Assembly (NCBI GenBank): GCA_029582265.1
Contig: CM055821.1
Coordinates: 45,451,694 to 45,515,693, forward strand
Direction: 5' to 3'
Length of the DNA: 64,000 nucleotides
Source of the DNA: Zoroaster sp. YZ-2022
Taxonomy: Eukaryota > Echinodermata > Asteroidea > Forcipulatida > Zoroasteridae
A program made the position numbers and the translations under genes. Positions 10,645 to 23,115 of the stretch are shown in pieces. The notes beneath the pieces are model-generated. The model saw only the letters and a program-made list of their open reading frames with translations, was not told the origin of the DNA and made no database searches. The first letter of the stretch is position 1; each line of letters begins with the position of its first letter.

Positions 10645-10693
10645 ATACACAGACGACATGCATCTGACAAACCGACTCTTCAAGTTGCATTAG
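10645..10693 (+). CDS. Unrecognised 178-residue protein, terminal exon
   Basis: The acceptor ATTTCTTCACAG ends at 10644. The exon adds one base to complete the split Arg codon, then YTDDMHLTNRLFKLH and TAG (10691-10693). The phase fits exon 1 exactly, and the joined end reads SPMTRYTDDMHLTNRLFKLH, which looks like a compact conserved tail. The intron is 770 bp and holds no recognisable repeat. It is too short an exon for ORF scanning to detect. Confidence 0.65.
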
Positions 10694-11845
10694 TTACAAG
10701 TTCTTCTTTGGCCTTGCTGAGATGATTTTTAATGTTTAATTAATTTATTTTTTGAAATTTAAACTTCCGAGCGCAGACCTTTGCCAACAACTGCCAGAAG
10801 TAACAAACAATATATATTTTGACAACAATTTACTAATGAATGTTTTGGATTATCAAAACTCGTTTTATTTTTGGTTTTAATATGGGGAAGAGATTGACAT
10901 TTCAAGATTATCATTTCACACTTTTGGTTGGGAAATTATTTTACTAATTTGACTACATCTTAGACAGGAAGATTTCAAGGGATGTTTGATACCATCATTA
11001 ATTTTACACTAAATAAGTTTCCTGTAAAAACTGTGATCATTTATGGTTTTTGAAATTACCAATAGCATCGTGTATAGTTGCTTTAAAGCCCCATGCGTAG
11101 CGTTGGTTTCTGAAGAACAAACCTCTAATTAAGCGGCTTGGACCACTCGACCACTGATCACAAGATCAGCTTTCCTGATGACAATTTTGTTTATTTTATT
11201 TTATTACATTTTACACTGGCAATCAGATTACATCAATTAAATATAAAACCAAAACCCTAAAAAACAAAACAAATATACAAAAATTTGTTTTAAACAAAGC
11301 CAGTGAGTGGTAAGATATAGGTGACCAGCACCTCTACAAGGCCATCCTAATCACATCTCCCTAGATTGACCACATGAGTGGTAATTACCATCCTAATTAT
11401 GGCATGAATAACAATTTGCAATATCAATCAAATTATACATCAAGTAAAATGTGTCCAACAAAACAGGAATTTTCTATGCAATTTTTAAGGTATGAAACCA
11501 ATTTTGTCTTCTGTATTTTACCTGCAATTTTTTTTAAAGTTTTCTTTTGAGCCAAAACAAAGTATTACAAACTGACATTTCACAAAATAATTGTCAGAAT
11601 TATTGTTTAACTGTTTCAATTTTGAAATGATGAATTTATTTTTAACATGGGGTGATATATCATATAGGTCTTTGGAAGCAGTGAAATTTCATCCATAAAT
11701 GTTATAACAGCGCCCTCATATAGTATTTGCTTATAATTTCATTAAAACAAAATCTAGTCTGGGTAAATTCTACTTAGTGATGCAAATGAAGTGCCAGAAT
11801 TGTGTAAAAGTATAAAATAAAATCTAGAATATAATTTCTGCTGAA
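10694..11845. other. 3' flank of the small gene, AT-rich
   Basis: No gene or named repeat is seen and no clear AATAAA lies close behind the stop codon. Poly-T and poly-A stretches are frequent. Confidence 0.4.
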
Positions 11846-12140
11846 TTTGGGTTATTCTCCCAGGTTGGGGCAAGCTTTGTGACATGGTGTCCTTGTTACG
11901 TAGGTAGATGTACCATTCATTATCCTTATTATGAGTGCACATTCTTGGGTCATTCCACCAGGTTGGGGCAAGCTTTGTGACATGGTGTCCTTGTTACGTA
12001 GGTAGACGTAACATTCATTATCCTTATTATGAGTGCACATTCTTGGGTCATTCCACCAGGTTGGGGCAAGCTTTGTGACATGGTGTCCTTATTACGTAGG
12101 TAGATGTACCATTCATTATCCTTATTATGAGTGCACATTC
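11846..12140. repeat. 98-bp tandem repeat, three copies
   Basis: Three near-identical units each contain CAGGTTGGGGCAAGCTTTGT and TTATCCTTATTATGAGTGCA. A diverged inverted copy of part of the unit lies at about 12240-12316 (AAGCTTGCCCCAATCTGG), so the whole block may be one arm-rich fold-back element. Confidence 0.85.
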
Positions 12141-12319
12141 TCAATTCTTTAAATTTGATATTCTTTAAATTAGAATGAAATCAATCTCTGTACCTTGATA
12201 TGGAAGTTACAATAATCTTAATTAGGAGCCATAATAAATAATAATGAATGGTACATTTATCCACATAACATTGGGACACCTATCACAAAGCTTGCCCCAA
12301 TCTGGTGGAATGACTCATT

Positions 12320-12741
12320 TGTGATGTGATCTGGGAAAACCCTTCACATGGTGAAATTTGTCATTTTTGTGTTATATACATCAAATTAACGAGGACACTG
12401 TGTTGTTTTCAAAATTGTTTTATTCATGATTCTAGGTTGTCTATAACTTGAGTTATGCTCTCGGGAACTGGGGAAGTTATAGCCATCGCTGTCCTTAAAA
12501 AACAATGGCGGAAATGAAAAACAAAAGACGGCTTTTTAAATATCTGTCATCATAACACTATGTTTTTACATAAAACGATGGAATTTTTATTTAATATTTT
12601 CAAGAATGATCATTTAGATATTAACAATTAAAATGGTAACAAAAACTCAAATTGTCAAACAAAAAATTGGGGGACTATTTTGCCATTATCTTCAAAACAA
12701 GTTCGCCGATATCCGACGGGTTTTCCCAGATCGCATCACAT
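12320..12741. mobile_element. MITE ending in TGTGATGYGATCTGGGAAAA
   Basis: GTGATGTGATCTGGGAAAAC at 12321 is matched inverted at 12717-12740 (TTTTCCCAGATCGCATCACA). The interior shows further small inverted segments and no gene. Confidence 0.6.
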
Positions 12742-12856
12742 TTATGGACAAATTCTACTAATAACCACAAAATCTAGTTAATATGCCTTCTATCATATGG
12801 CATAGCGCTTATTACAAATGATGAAACTGAAATTTGCATGAGTCTGCGTTGATTAA

Positions 12857-13546
12857 AAGGAAGGTACAACATTGGTTATTTAGAGATTATCATATTAACA
12901 AATTTTTAACTAAAAACTAAAGTTTGTACACATATTAACCCTCCTACTTCTGGTACCTTTTTCATACAAGTTGATCCACCATTTGAAACCATTCGCTTTT
13001 GTCGTTTTGAATGGTGAAATAACTGTGTACAGTATTGATTCCCCCAAATGGTTTTGAATGGTAGGTCAGCTACCGGTAATACAAAACCTTGTTTGGATCT
13101 TTCCAAATGGTAGTACAGCAAATACAAAACCTTGTTTGGATACTTCTAAGTGGTGAATCAATGGACCCTCTATGCATTTGAATGGTAGTAAAGCTTGCTA
13201 CCAACACTGTTCAAATGGTATCACCATGTGTGTACAAAACCAATGGGCATTTTTGAAAGTGGAAATTTTGAATGGTTTCAAATGGTTAAACAGTAGGAGG
13301 GATAATCAATTATTTTTTCTGAACGTGCATTCCTCTAAGAGTAAACAGGAATTGCTGTATTGAATTGACAAAACATTGTTATATGATAACTTTTTATTAA
13401 GCATAAAAACAGAAAAACATGGAACAGTTGTTCATTGTTTTATCAATGTGATGACATTTTCACAGGTTAATTTTCTGATATATTTCAAGAAAGCTAGAGG
13501 GTCGAGATAGACGTACGCAACCAAATACCAATGCTGTACCTTCCCT
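12857..13546. mobile_element. TTAA-flanked element with AAGGAAGGTAC ends
   Basis: TTAA precedes AAGGAAGGTACAACATTGGT at the left, and the right end CCAATGCTGTACCTTCCCT is followed by TTAA. TTAA on both sides is the target site of piggyBac-type elements. It contains a second TTAA element at 12939-13301. Its ends are the same motif that forms the 81-bp satellites at 34.7, 40.0 and 41.1 kb. Confidence 0.7.
12939..13301. mobile_element. Nested TTAA element ending in CCCTCCTAC
   Basis: TTAA then CCCTCCTACTTCTGG at the left; the right end is AGTAGGAGGG followed by ATAA (TTAA changed at one base). The interior is a patchwork of short CAAATGGT and ACCATTTG motifs. A second copy with intact TTAA on both sides lies at 38172-38478. 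Confidence 0.65.
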
Positions 13547-13820
13547 TTAATGTTTACCATGTGAATCTTGTATGTCCAGCCAAGCGGTAAAATGTGTCAA
13601 GAGGCAATCAAAGCACATGCATGTTTTACTATGACCATCTATTTTTAGTGTATTCAGCTCAGTTGGAATAAGCACTATTCAGGTTAACATTTGCTGTAGG
13701 GTTGCTGGGTCAGTTTATGAGATTAATTTTACTGACTTCCTGAGAGAAATATAAATTGCTTTAAACCAACTGTATGTACGTGCAAAGGTAGCATGTTAAA
13801 GCCAGTATATATATATATAT

Positions 13821-14084
13821 ACTACTCCAAAAAATATAGGGAACACCGGAATAATCTCAGTTAAAGCAAGATCATTTATTTCAGATAAACACAATGTTTC
13901 ACAGAATTGATGAGAAACTACTGCACAATGAAACAGATGATAAAGGATGCGTGTAGTGGTTACACATTTCATGACATGACTACTAAAAGAGAGAGGGGGT
14001 TGCAAATGAAAATCCCGGTTCATGGAACATTTCAAACCTATTTGATGTTAAAAATCCGGTGTTCCCTAAATTGTTTTGAGTAGT
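13821..14084. mobile_element. Tc1/mariner-type MITE
   Basis: ACTACTCCAAAAAATATAGG at the left and its inverse at the right (CCTAAATTGTTTTGAGTAGT) extend with GGAACACCGG to about 30 bp. TA-rich sequence flanks both ends, in keeping with TA targets. The ACTNCTCAAAAAAATNNAGGG end type is familiar from Tc1-like elements of many animals. Confidence 0.65.
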
Positions 14085-14185
14085 GTATATATATTTTTTG
14101 GGGGTAAAATGTCAGTGAATGCTTATTTCATTGTGTCGTTATCTAGAAAAAAGGGAATTCAGAATTTTCATATTTATTCATATTA

Positions 14186-14549
14186 AAAAAAAAGTCTCTG
14201 ATTTCTGGTCTCCATGCGCATAGCCTCAGAACCGCGTGCTGGCATTTTTAATTTTCTTTTTTTGTGTGCTATGAAACGATGTCCAATTGCAGCCAAAAAT
14301 TGCTGGATTGATTGGAATTCTGCTGTACTGTGTTTTAAATGACTTTTTCACATAGAGGTATGAACATTTGCCTGATTTGTGAGGCCACCATACTTTGTAT
14401 ATGGGAAATTTGGTCCCTGCGTATACAATGTATTGTGTATTTCCCTGTTGGCAAAAAAAGAAAAGAAAAGATGGCCGAAAAAAAAGCACGTCACCGCACC
14501 GATTTTGAAGCCATCTAATGACCAGAAACTGGAGACTTTTTTGGGGGCC
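14186..14549 (+). mobile_element. Harbinger-like MITE, GGCC…GTCTC family, copy 1
   Basis: The left end is AAAAAGTCTCTGATTTCTGG and the right end is ACTGGAGACTTTTTTGGG followed by GGCC and TAA. Two better copies (37033-37422 and 58059-58701) show GGCCAAA ends flanked by TTA or TAA on both sides. The left few bases of this copy are lost. The 120-codon minus frame inside is not a gene. Confidence 0.65.
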
Positions 14550-14552
14550 TAA

Positions 14553-15233
14553 CATGGAATTTCGGCCTTTTCTCACCTGTGACCTCACCTGTAGATGGCC
14601 AACTTTGTGTGTTGTTAACAGCAGGTAGGCCAGGGGATAAAAAGATGCAACTCATGTTAAACCCCTTATCCCTTATGGACCTTGTCTAGTTGGAATTTGA
14701 ACTGGAGCACCGACCGTGTGCGATAATCAGGCAGTCAGTTCCACCAGTTCACTACTCTGTGACTGAAGGTCAAAATTTTGATGACAGTTTTGGAAATGAT
14801 TTCACTAATTTTACTAAAATTATTTTCACCTGGGAAAGAATGTTGAACCCAACCGCCACTTGTGCACAATGTCTATTGCATGTGTTTTAGCAGACGACAA
14901 AATGGCCAACAGCTCAGTCATTGGGCATGGATGTGCATACATTCATTGCGCAAAATCTCCCAAAATATCGTTTCCAATTCCTCATTTGACTACACCTTCC
15001 TGTCCTTAAGTGAATTCTCTATCATCTTTTGAAGGAAAATCTGTGAAATTTGTCATATTTGGATAGAAAAGTGGTGGTTGTATTCTACATTCTTTCCAGC
15101 ACCTGAAACAAAAATATTGTAAGGGATAGTGTATGTATAGTGGATAGTGTATGGATTTAACGTATGTATTCTGACTGATCATTATGTATTCCATGCTATA
15201 AATCAGAGGTTATATGGCAATATTGTCAATTCC
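14553..15233. other. Non-coding stretch, one tRNA-like fragment possible
   Basis: No gene seen. On the minus strand 14770-14690 contains a CAGTTCAAATTCCA motif resembling a decayed B box, too weak to call. Confidence 0.3.
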
Positions 15234-15480
15234 AGGGGCCAGTTTCACAGATCTACAGATAAAATTGCTTACCATAACAATTTGCTTAGCAGATTTCTTT
15301 GGTTACCAGCCAAACTTTCATACAAAATGTATGCATTTTGGCTGGTAGTCTGTTTTATACTGCTTAGCAAAAATATTTGCTTAGCAGATTTCTTTGGTTA
15401 CCAGCCAAACTTTCATACAAAATGTATGCATTTTGGCTGGTAGTCTGTTTTATATTGCTTAGCAAAACTCTCTGCTTATA
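15234..15480. mobile_element. Fold-back MITE of the TTGCTTAGCA family with internal duplication
   Basis: A stretch of about 97 bp (GCTTAGCAGATTTCTTTGGT … TTTTGGCTGGTAGTCTG) is repeated in tandem and is itself an inverted repeat around CATACAAAATGTATG. Related copies lie at 17996-18191 and 28148-28290. Confidence 0.65.
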
Positions 15481-16121
15481 CCCAGATCATTAGTTATGAA
15501 TTAGTCTGGTACCTGGATTGATTATATTTCAGGGTGTATGACTCATTGTTTTGGCAAATACGAGCACATTAAAGTCAGTATACACTTTTGGTCAAATTCG
15601 TCCATTTTCATCCATTTTACCAAAAGTACATACATTTATAGTCAATTTGTGTACTCCGTGCTATCATGGACAAATTTTGGATATATTTTGGGGTATTTAT
15701 TTTATGAATTTCTTAATTGCTTTGCCTGGTTTAAATTATGGCATCTGCTGGTAATGGTGATTGGTGAAGTTCATTCACAATTTTTTTTTTTTCTTTGTAA
15801 CCTAAATTTATTTGTTGTGAACTTGCCTTATGAGCTATCATGATCATCTATATTTGATCTAATGACCTATATTTTCTCTTGCATGATGTGTGCAAAAATG
15901 CAAAAAAGAACAAAAATGTGTGCTTTCTAGCGAGGTTTCCCTCATAAAAGTGTGTGATTAGTTACATTGTGTGTAAATAGTAAGGTTACTAATTTGATCG
16001 TGTATTTTGGATTGTTCAATTTCAATAAATTTGAGTGCCAGTCTGTTTACAAGTTAGTGTGACATCATAATAGTACATTGTTAAAGTCTAATATTGTGTG
16101 CTGTCTACTACTGTATGGAGT
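15481..16121. other. AT-rich non-coding stretch
   Basis: No gene or repeat is recognised. An AATAAA lies at 16024 without a supporting upstream exon. Confidence 0.4.
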
Positions 16122-16453
16122 ACCATGGCCGAGCGGTTTAGTGCATCGGATTTGTGTTCTGATGGCTGAGTTGTCAGAATGTGGGTTCGAATCCCAACCG
16201 CGACCGGGGTACTTGTGTCCTCGAGCAAGACACTTTACCATAATTGCTTCTCTCCAACCAGGAGTAAATGGGTACCTGTGAGGGCAGAGTTGGTTGTGTT
16301 TGATTAGCCCATATGCGCCGAAATGGCAGCAATTGAGCTGTATACTCCCCAGGGAGCTGAGATGGTTTCAGGAATGATTTATGCGCCTGATGAGCAGGGG
16401 GTAATAATGTACAGCGCTGTGATACCTCATGTAAGAGCGCTTTAAAAATGCCT

Positions 16454-16489
<36 letters not shown>

Positions 16490-16490
16490 T
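16122..16490 (+). mobile_element. tRNA-derived SINE, full-length copy
   Basis: A tRNA-Leu/Ser-like head (A box TGGCCGAGCGGTTTAGTGC, B box GGTTCGAATCCC) is followed by the core CTTGTGTCCTCGAGCAAGAC, then AATTGCTTCTCTCC and AAATGGGTACCTGTGAGG, then CTGTATACTCCCCAGGGAGC and a tail of (ATT)n. Other copies are at 24409-24772, 44468-46067 (split), 52336-52680, 57430-57784 and 58266-58564. Confidence 0.85.
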
Positions 16491-16685
16491 GTATAACATA
16501 GGTGGAGTCAGATTACAATGGCGGCCACTAATCATTTGTTGTACTCATGCCTCCCCCCATGACCATAGCATACTTGCAAACAAGTGTGTTTACTCTCTAT
16601 GAATCATAAACATTTAACGACTAACTTGTGAAAGTTTAAGCTTATATTTTGTTGATCATGAGAAAAAAAAGTGAAAATGCATTAA

Positions 16686-17028
16686 CCCTAACCTTCCCAA
16701 ATCCTCTAAAATCCTCTTTGCTAAAGTGAAGGATTTTGAAGGATTGAGATTACATGCTACATGCGCTTCGCTAAAGTGAAGGATTTTGGAGGATTGAGGT
16801 TATTAGGCATACTTGCCTTTCCATGGTACATGTACATCCATGTTTGTTGTAGTGATTGCAAGGTCGGTGCTTGGGTCAGTGGACACTGTTTATTGCTCCA
16901 TGCTGGCCATGTACATGTATCACAGATTAGAAACACATGTGTGCATACATGTCATCTGCTTGCTTTACTACTGAAGGATTTTGGAGGATTCAGGTTATGT
17001 GTAAGCAAGTGGGCCTAGGGAGTTAGGG
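16686..17028 (+). mobile_element. TTAA-flanked element, CCCTAACCTTCCC family, copy 1
   Basis: TTAA lies on both sides (16682-16685 and 17029-17032). Ends are CCCTAACCTTCCC and CCTAGGGAGTTAGGG. The interior repeats GTGAAGGATTTTGGAGGATT and carries CATGGTACATGTACATCC. One copy of the 43-bp subterminal unit is present. Confidence 0.8.
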
Positions 17029-17032
17029 TTAA

Positions 17033-17930
17033 GAATTGTTGAATTCATTCCAATATGGAATTTAGGAGTATTCGTTTCTAAATTCGAACTGGAACTTACA
17101 AATTACAGCACCTTGACAGTTATTTCCAGTGCAGATTAATACCATCATAAGCTTTATATCTATTTTTAGACCAGTTTTCATTTTTGAATGACAAAGCTAT
17201 AATTTACCTTTAATTGCTATGCTATTTGGTTTGATTGTTTTGCCTTTGTATGTCTCATTGCAAGGCTTTTGACCTTCCTTGCCCCAGAAAAAGAATCAAT
17301 TAATCAAATGAAATTGTGTCACTAGGGAAATTGAAAGGCTATTTAAGCTCTGACGCGATTCACAAAAATAACTAGACAAATCTATGCACGTGATGGATCT
17401 CTCAACATTTAATACATTCATATCTGTCACAATGAGCACATTATTACTCACACATCACAGCTGAAAACCCTCAGTAATTACAGGAACCATTGTTATTATT
17501 TATTAAACAAACCATAATAATTTCACCCCGAACAGTGATTATTAAACAGGACCTTACTAAATTTGTCATTTTAGGTACATCTGAGTATATGTGAATGGGA
17601 AAATATCTTTTTTTTTTAGTGGATTAAAAATGATCAGTACGAGATACAATGTTGTTTCTGTTATATTTCAGAAGCTCAGTGTCCAATTTCATATAGTTGT
17701 TAAACAGCTGATTTTGTTGTCCATTTCATAGAGAAATTAAGCGTTCATCTTACATTTTACTTGCAGTCTTTATTTGCTAATAAACGAGATACATAACAGG
17801 AACAAATCTAGGACAATTAATGCATTGCACACCATGCATAATTTGAATTCCGACTGGTGAAACACGCTTACATCTTGACGGTTTTATTGCTGCCATGCTT
17901 AACTGAAAAAATTGGCTTAATGGTAAGTAA
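17033..17930. other. AT-rich non-coding stretch
   Basis: No gene or recognisable element. Confidence 0.4.
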
Positions 17931-17938
17931 CCCCATGA

Positions 17939-18000
17939 AATTGGGCCCCTGGAGCCACTTGGGCCCCTGGAGCCACTTGGGCCCCTGGAGCCAATTGGGC
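17939..18000. repeat. 20-bp tandem repeat
   Basis: TTGGGCCCCTGGAGCCACTT occurs three times, the last copy varied, directly before and overlapping the start of the fold-back MITE; it seems to have grown from the MITE end (AATTGGGCCCC). Confidence 0.8.
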
Positions 18001-18191
18001 CAATTTCATAGAGCTGCTAAGCAGACAATTTTGCTAAGGAAATATTTTTGCTAAGCATTTTAAAACAGACTACCAGCCACAATACACACATTTTGTGTGG
18101 AAGTTTGGCTGGTAACTAACAAAATCTGCTAAGCAAATATTTCTTGTAAGCATTTTTCCCCCTGCTAAGCAACTCTATGAAATTGGGCCCC
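17996..18191. mobile_element. Fold-back MITE, CAATTTCATAGAG…GCTTAGCA family, copy 2
   Basis: GGGCCAATTTCATAGAGCTG at the left is matched inverted by CTCTATGAAATTGGGCCCC at the right; the centre is an inverted repeat around ACACATTTTGTGT. Confidence 0.75.
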
Positions 18192-19555
18192 TTGTCCGTT
18201 TCCAATTTACCTATTCCCATTGAAGACTTGGCCACACTCCCAAGACACAATCCATATGGAAATTTGTGCATTTTTTGGACGTCTTGTGTGTTGCGTGTTT
18301 TAGTAATGTTTTAAAGTAATGGGTTTGGACATTGTTTCATTTGCTGCGATTCTGCCGTGATAGGTCAATAAGACTACAGTAGTTACAGGAAATATCTGAC
18401 GGATTTGACGTGTTTGCGCTAGTTTTATATCTGGCTGTGTTGTTTGAAGTCTACAGTATGACAGTGATAAAATGACACACACAAACACCTTGAACTATGA
18501 GTTTGTAATGGAAATGCATTTTCTCCTTGGTAAGTGGCACTTCCATTAGATAATTAAAATGTCTATGGGAATGTTGTAAGGAGCACCAAGTCAAAGACTA
18601 TAGGGGGTATAATGGCAATTGTCTGCATTGCCTCTCTGGAGTGTAAGACCTCTTCACATTGGTTACCATTATTTTGCTGTTACAAACTTACAGCTTGGTT
18701 CTATTTGTGGACATTGTCCATTTCCACAATGCCTAACCTTGACTGAAGCTCTTTCCAATCTTCAAGACACAATCAAATCATTGTTAGGAGGTTTAAATAA
18801 TGCGTATCCGATCCGTGCCACAATTCTAATTTCTACAAATCTGCCCAGATCATGATCTTTGAAGGACGTGATTTCTTTTATACACACGCAATACATGCCT
18901 TACTGAAATCGCTTGGGGTAAAACAGGAATTTGAAATGCCGATTTATAAGTGATGATCATCATATCATTGCAATTAATAACTGGGTGGCAACATGATAGT
19001 TCATACACAGACCGTGCATTGTCTGTATGTTAACTTGACGTTGGACAATTCTCTTCAAATGCTGTTATTGAGATCAAAATGTTTACTGAAAACCGCTCGG
19101 CTTTCAGGTGCAGAAAGATATGTGCAACCAACCACAACCAATAAAGTCAAAACCAAAACACTTATTAAACTAGTACACCTCGTTGTTTTAAATTCCCCCT
19201 CTGGTACTTGGTCATTCCAATGAAGTGTTAAATTATAAAGCTACCAGTAAATCACAAACAAAATATACTGAACATTTTCGATACATAACTCGCCACTGCA
19301 CTGACTTACAAAAGCAATTGGTTGTGCTGTATAGAGTTACACATTTGATAATTATGAAATGTCGTATCTCAAAGTTGCAGAGATACTCAAAGAACGTTGC
19401 ATTTGTCTCTTACTCTTGTTAATTAAACGAAAAAGAAGTTTGCATCAGACAAAATATGAGAGCAGGTACACACTATTCTATAACGCTAGACATGAATAAA
19501 CATGCACATTAACCAAATCATTATCTTCTACACATAACATAAAAATACCGGGGTC
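18192..19555. other. Non-coding stretch
   Basis: No gene or recognised repeat. Short open frames show no family resemblance. Confidence 0.4.
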
Positions 19556-19557
19556 AT

Positions 19558-19738
19558 GCCTATGTTCCCTCAGCCCTATGTTCCCTCAATGCCTAACATT
19601 TTTTTTAAATCCAAATTAGGCCCTATGTTCCCTCAACCCTATGTTCCCTCATGGAGTGTTAAGACTGGATGAGGGAACATAGGGCTGAGGGAACATAGGG
19701 TCTATTTAGGGCTGAGGGAACATAAGGCTGAGGGAACT
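19558..19738. repeat. Fold-back made of CCCTATGTTCCCTCA units
   Basis: Four plus-sense copies of (C)CCTATGTTCCCTCA on the left are mirrored by four copies of TGAGGGAACATAGGG on the right around about 25 bases. The arms are tandem arrays and inverted at the same time. Confidence 0.85.
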
Positions 19739-19739
19739 T

Positions 19740-21927
19740 GAGTACGGTCCCAAAATACCTACACACATTCACTGACTAACAGTGCATCTACGATAGGAAT
19801 GGACTGCATGTCTTAGACATAAATAATTAAACAATTGTCTAGGTCAAAAAAACTTCAACCACCTTTCACATTAATATGCCTAGGGCATGGTTATCAAGTA
19901 CAAAAAGTCGGCAAAACGTTTCATCATTTCTTGGGGAATAATTCAAGGTTTTAAGAGACGTGTTTAAAAAAAAAAAAAAAATGGACACTAAAATGGATTA
20001 CCTAATGTACGTTCTAATCTCTGTGGACTTGCAATGAGCATCATTTTTAAAATTGTGCACAAAAGATGCTTTTACTCGTGGTGACATGTACAAAAGGATT
20101 AGGGCTTTCTAACAATTATATGTAGCCCACTTAAATATAAAAAGATTCAGTTCTAGAAGCTCTATATTCTTATATCTAATTCTTCTCTACAATGTCTATT
20201 AATGAGTACTTTCTGATACTATATTAACAAAAAAAAATTAAAGATTTAAAGGAAGCGGGACATAAATAGTATGTTTTTTTTGGTGAAACATTTATTCTGT
20301 TGAGATATGGTGGTTCTGATAAAAACCATTGGTTTTCTCTTAATTTTGGAAGCTCAAGTGAATGTCAGTAATCAGTCTCTCGAGGGCGACTAGAGCATAA
20401 TTGATGAAATGTAGAAATGACCAATGACTCTTATCGGAGCAACCACTTCTTGTGAAAGATATTTTCTACTGTACATGAAGGTGTGTGTTAACCCAATCGC
20501 CAATCGCCCCTCCACCATGCAAAGCTTCAAATGTTACAAACTTTCTAAAAGACTTTCTTTTCTGTGTAAGTCACCTACAAAACTCACTGAGCATGTTCAG
20601 CCAATAAGTTCTCTGCATTGAAGCAATGAACAATCATAATTGGACAGCAGTGCAGGCATCAGCCAATCAGTACATTTGCATGCAAATTGTCGATACGACT
20701 GTGCCACATATCCCTATTTTCTCTCTTCAGTAAAACACACCATAAAAATTGATGACAACCATGATTTCTGAACAGAAGTGTACCATCTTTCACTAACATA
20801 TGCCTTAAAAATCAGTAAAATTGGTTCTCATGTGTTTTTCATATAAGTTATAATAAAGATGACTGCCTTTAACCAGCGAGGCCACTTTTTCATATAAAAA
20901 GCGCCCTCGTTAACTCAATCAGAGAGAGAGAGAGCTTAAAACAAGTACCCTGGTCTAACCAAGCCTACCACACTCTAATAATTAAACCAGTCAGATTTCT
21001 GTTGCTATACTCAACATGACACAAGCTGATGTATGGCACCAACCTGATATGGTTAATAACTACATTGATATCTAGGTCTGGAATCCTATCTACATTTGAT
21101 GAGGTTAAAATCAAAGACAATATGCTTACAATGTTTTATGTACGAGTATATAAAAACTCTCAGAGAAGGTTTAAAACTTTTAATACTGGAACGCAAATTT
21201 AACAAAATTGATGTAAAATAAAATCAACATTAAAGACATGCAAAGCACCCGGGCACAACTTTAACACGTATAAAAAATAACAGCTCTCTGAAAACTTGCA
21301 AAATATTAAATGGGAGCTAAATTAGATTGACAATAAATGCTAAAAACTGAGGTTTCATATTTAAGAATGATTATACTTTAACATTACTTTTAATATAATA
21401 GTTTTACACTCACAATACAGCACCGATCAAGACTTGAGTTCTTCCAGAGAATTAATTTTTACAAAAATCCCTTTTTCTACTTCCTTTGATAGCTTTGTTA
21501 AAGGAACCAAAAACAATTTTGAATTTGTTTTTAGAATTGATATCTTCCATCCGAAGACAAAAGCGGAATCAATCTAACTGCCAATCACAATGATATGTGG
21601 TTTAAAAAATGATTTATTATCAACTCTGTACAAGTTGATACAAGTTGATTTCTTGTCCTATACTCATGTCTGAACCTACATGTAATACGCAACATCCTAC
21701 ATGACACATCTATAAATTGCACTTTTAATCAGGAAATCTGCAATATATTTACAGCTGATTCATAGATTCAGTTACCTTTTACACAAATGCTTTGCCCATC
21801 CCCAAATAACATTTCTGTGACAACAATAGGGATGCAATATTTGAAACACTGGCATCGTAGCGAGGCATTATGGAACAAATATTGTGAACACAAAGTAAAT
21901 AACATGCCGTCAAATCATCTATCAAAT
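19740..21927. other. AT-rich non-coding stretch
   Basis: No gene or named element in about 2.2 kb. A (GA)n run lies near 20921-20935. Confidence 0.4.
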
Positions 21928-22937
21928 CATGGAGGTGATTAAAGAGATGTTTCAATCACATGATCAATATAAAACAAATATTGCTCGCAATGGTAAAATA
22001 TACAATTCAGTAAAATATTCTCTCTTCCATTTTCACCTCATGAAACGGAACAGTGAAAATGTTACTTTGTGATATATTTTTACCATTACATTCTTTTGTA
22101 CTCACACTATGAAAATCTCCTCGGTTAAAATATAAAGAGTCTCGGTTAAATGTATTTTTAACCGTGTTTTAACCCATGTTTAACCCTTTGATTTCAGCTG
22201 GCTATTCAACCGCATTCTCACCGCGTTTTAACCGAGTGGTTCCCTGCCAGGATTTCCTTTGTTATTTATAACTGTAAACCTTTGTTCAATGTGATAATGA
22301 GGATGCAAGTATAACCATGGTTTAACCGAGTATAAAACGTAACAGTACAACTTGCACGCAAGAGGCGATAAAGAGATTAAAAACACTTACAAAGTGTCTG
22401 TAAATTTCCAATCTAAAAAACACTGGTATACAACGGGGGACATGCACGCAATTTGCTCAGAATACCACTGACCTTGCCCATATGAGAATAGGTGTCTGTA
22501 CTGAGAATGGGTTGGTGTGCTGTGATAGGCGGATGTGATAGGTGTATATTTAGGTATACTTGTTAATCTGTTTTTCATCGGAAAGGGGATACGTTTAGAA
22601 TATATATCAAATTCCGGAGTGTCGTGAATAATGAAATGCAGGGCTCGAACAAAGACATATTGACCCAAAATTGTGGATCATCCCACCATGATGTATAACA
22701 ACGCGTGATTTCCGGCCGGAGGTTTCCCAACTGCTCCATTGTTGACCCTTTTGTATCCATACAGTTATTTTGACGTTCTAATTGGATTATGGTGGCAATA
22801 CAACACTTTATTTACAAATCTTAATCCACAGCCATAATTTCTTCCTTTTTAAATACACTAGAATCGGAAAATTTCACTTATAAAGATTTATAAACACGAA
22901 AAACTCGAAAGGGAATTCCTCACAGAGAACGCAGTAG

Positions 22938-23115
22938 CACTGCACACGCGCACTGCGCACTGCGCACTGCACACGCGCACTGCACACGCGCACTGCACAC
23001 GCGCACTGCACACGCGCACTGCACACGCGCACTGCACACGCGCACTGCACACGCGCACCTGCACACGCGCACCTGCACACGCGCACCTGCACACGCGCAC
23101 CTGCACACCTGCACA
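22938..23115. repeat. GC-rich minisatellite, 13/14-bp unit
   Basis: ACTGCACACGCGC repeats about 8 times and is followed by 4 to 5 copies of ACCTGCACACGCGC. It is nearly alternating purine-pyrimidine, so Z-DNA formation is possible. Open frames across it (Cys/Ala/Arg/Val-rich) are repeat artefacts. Confidence 0.9.
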
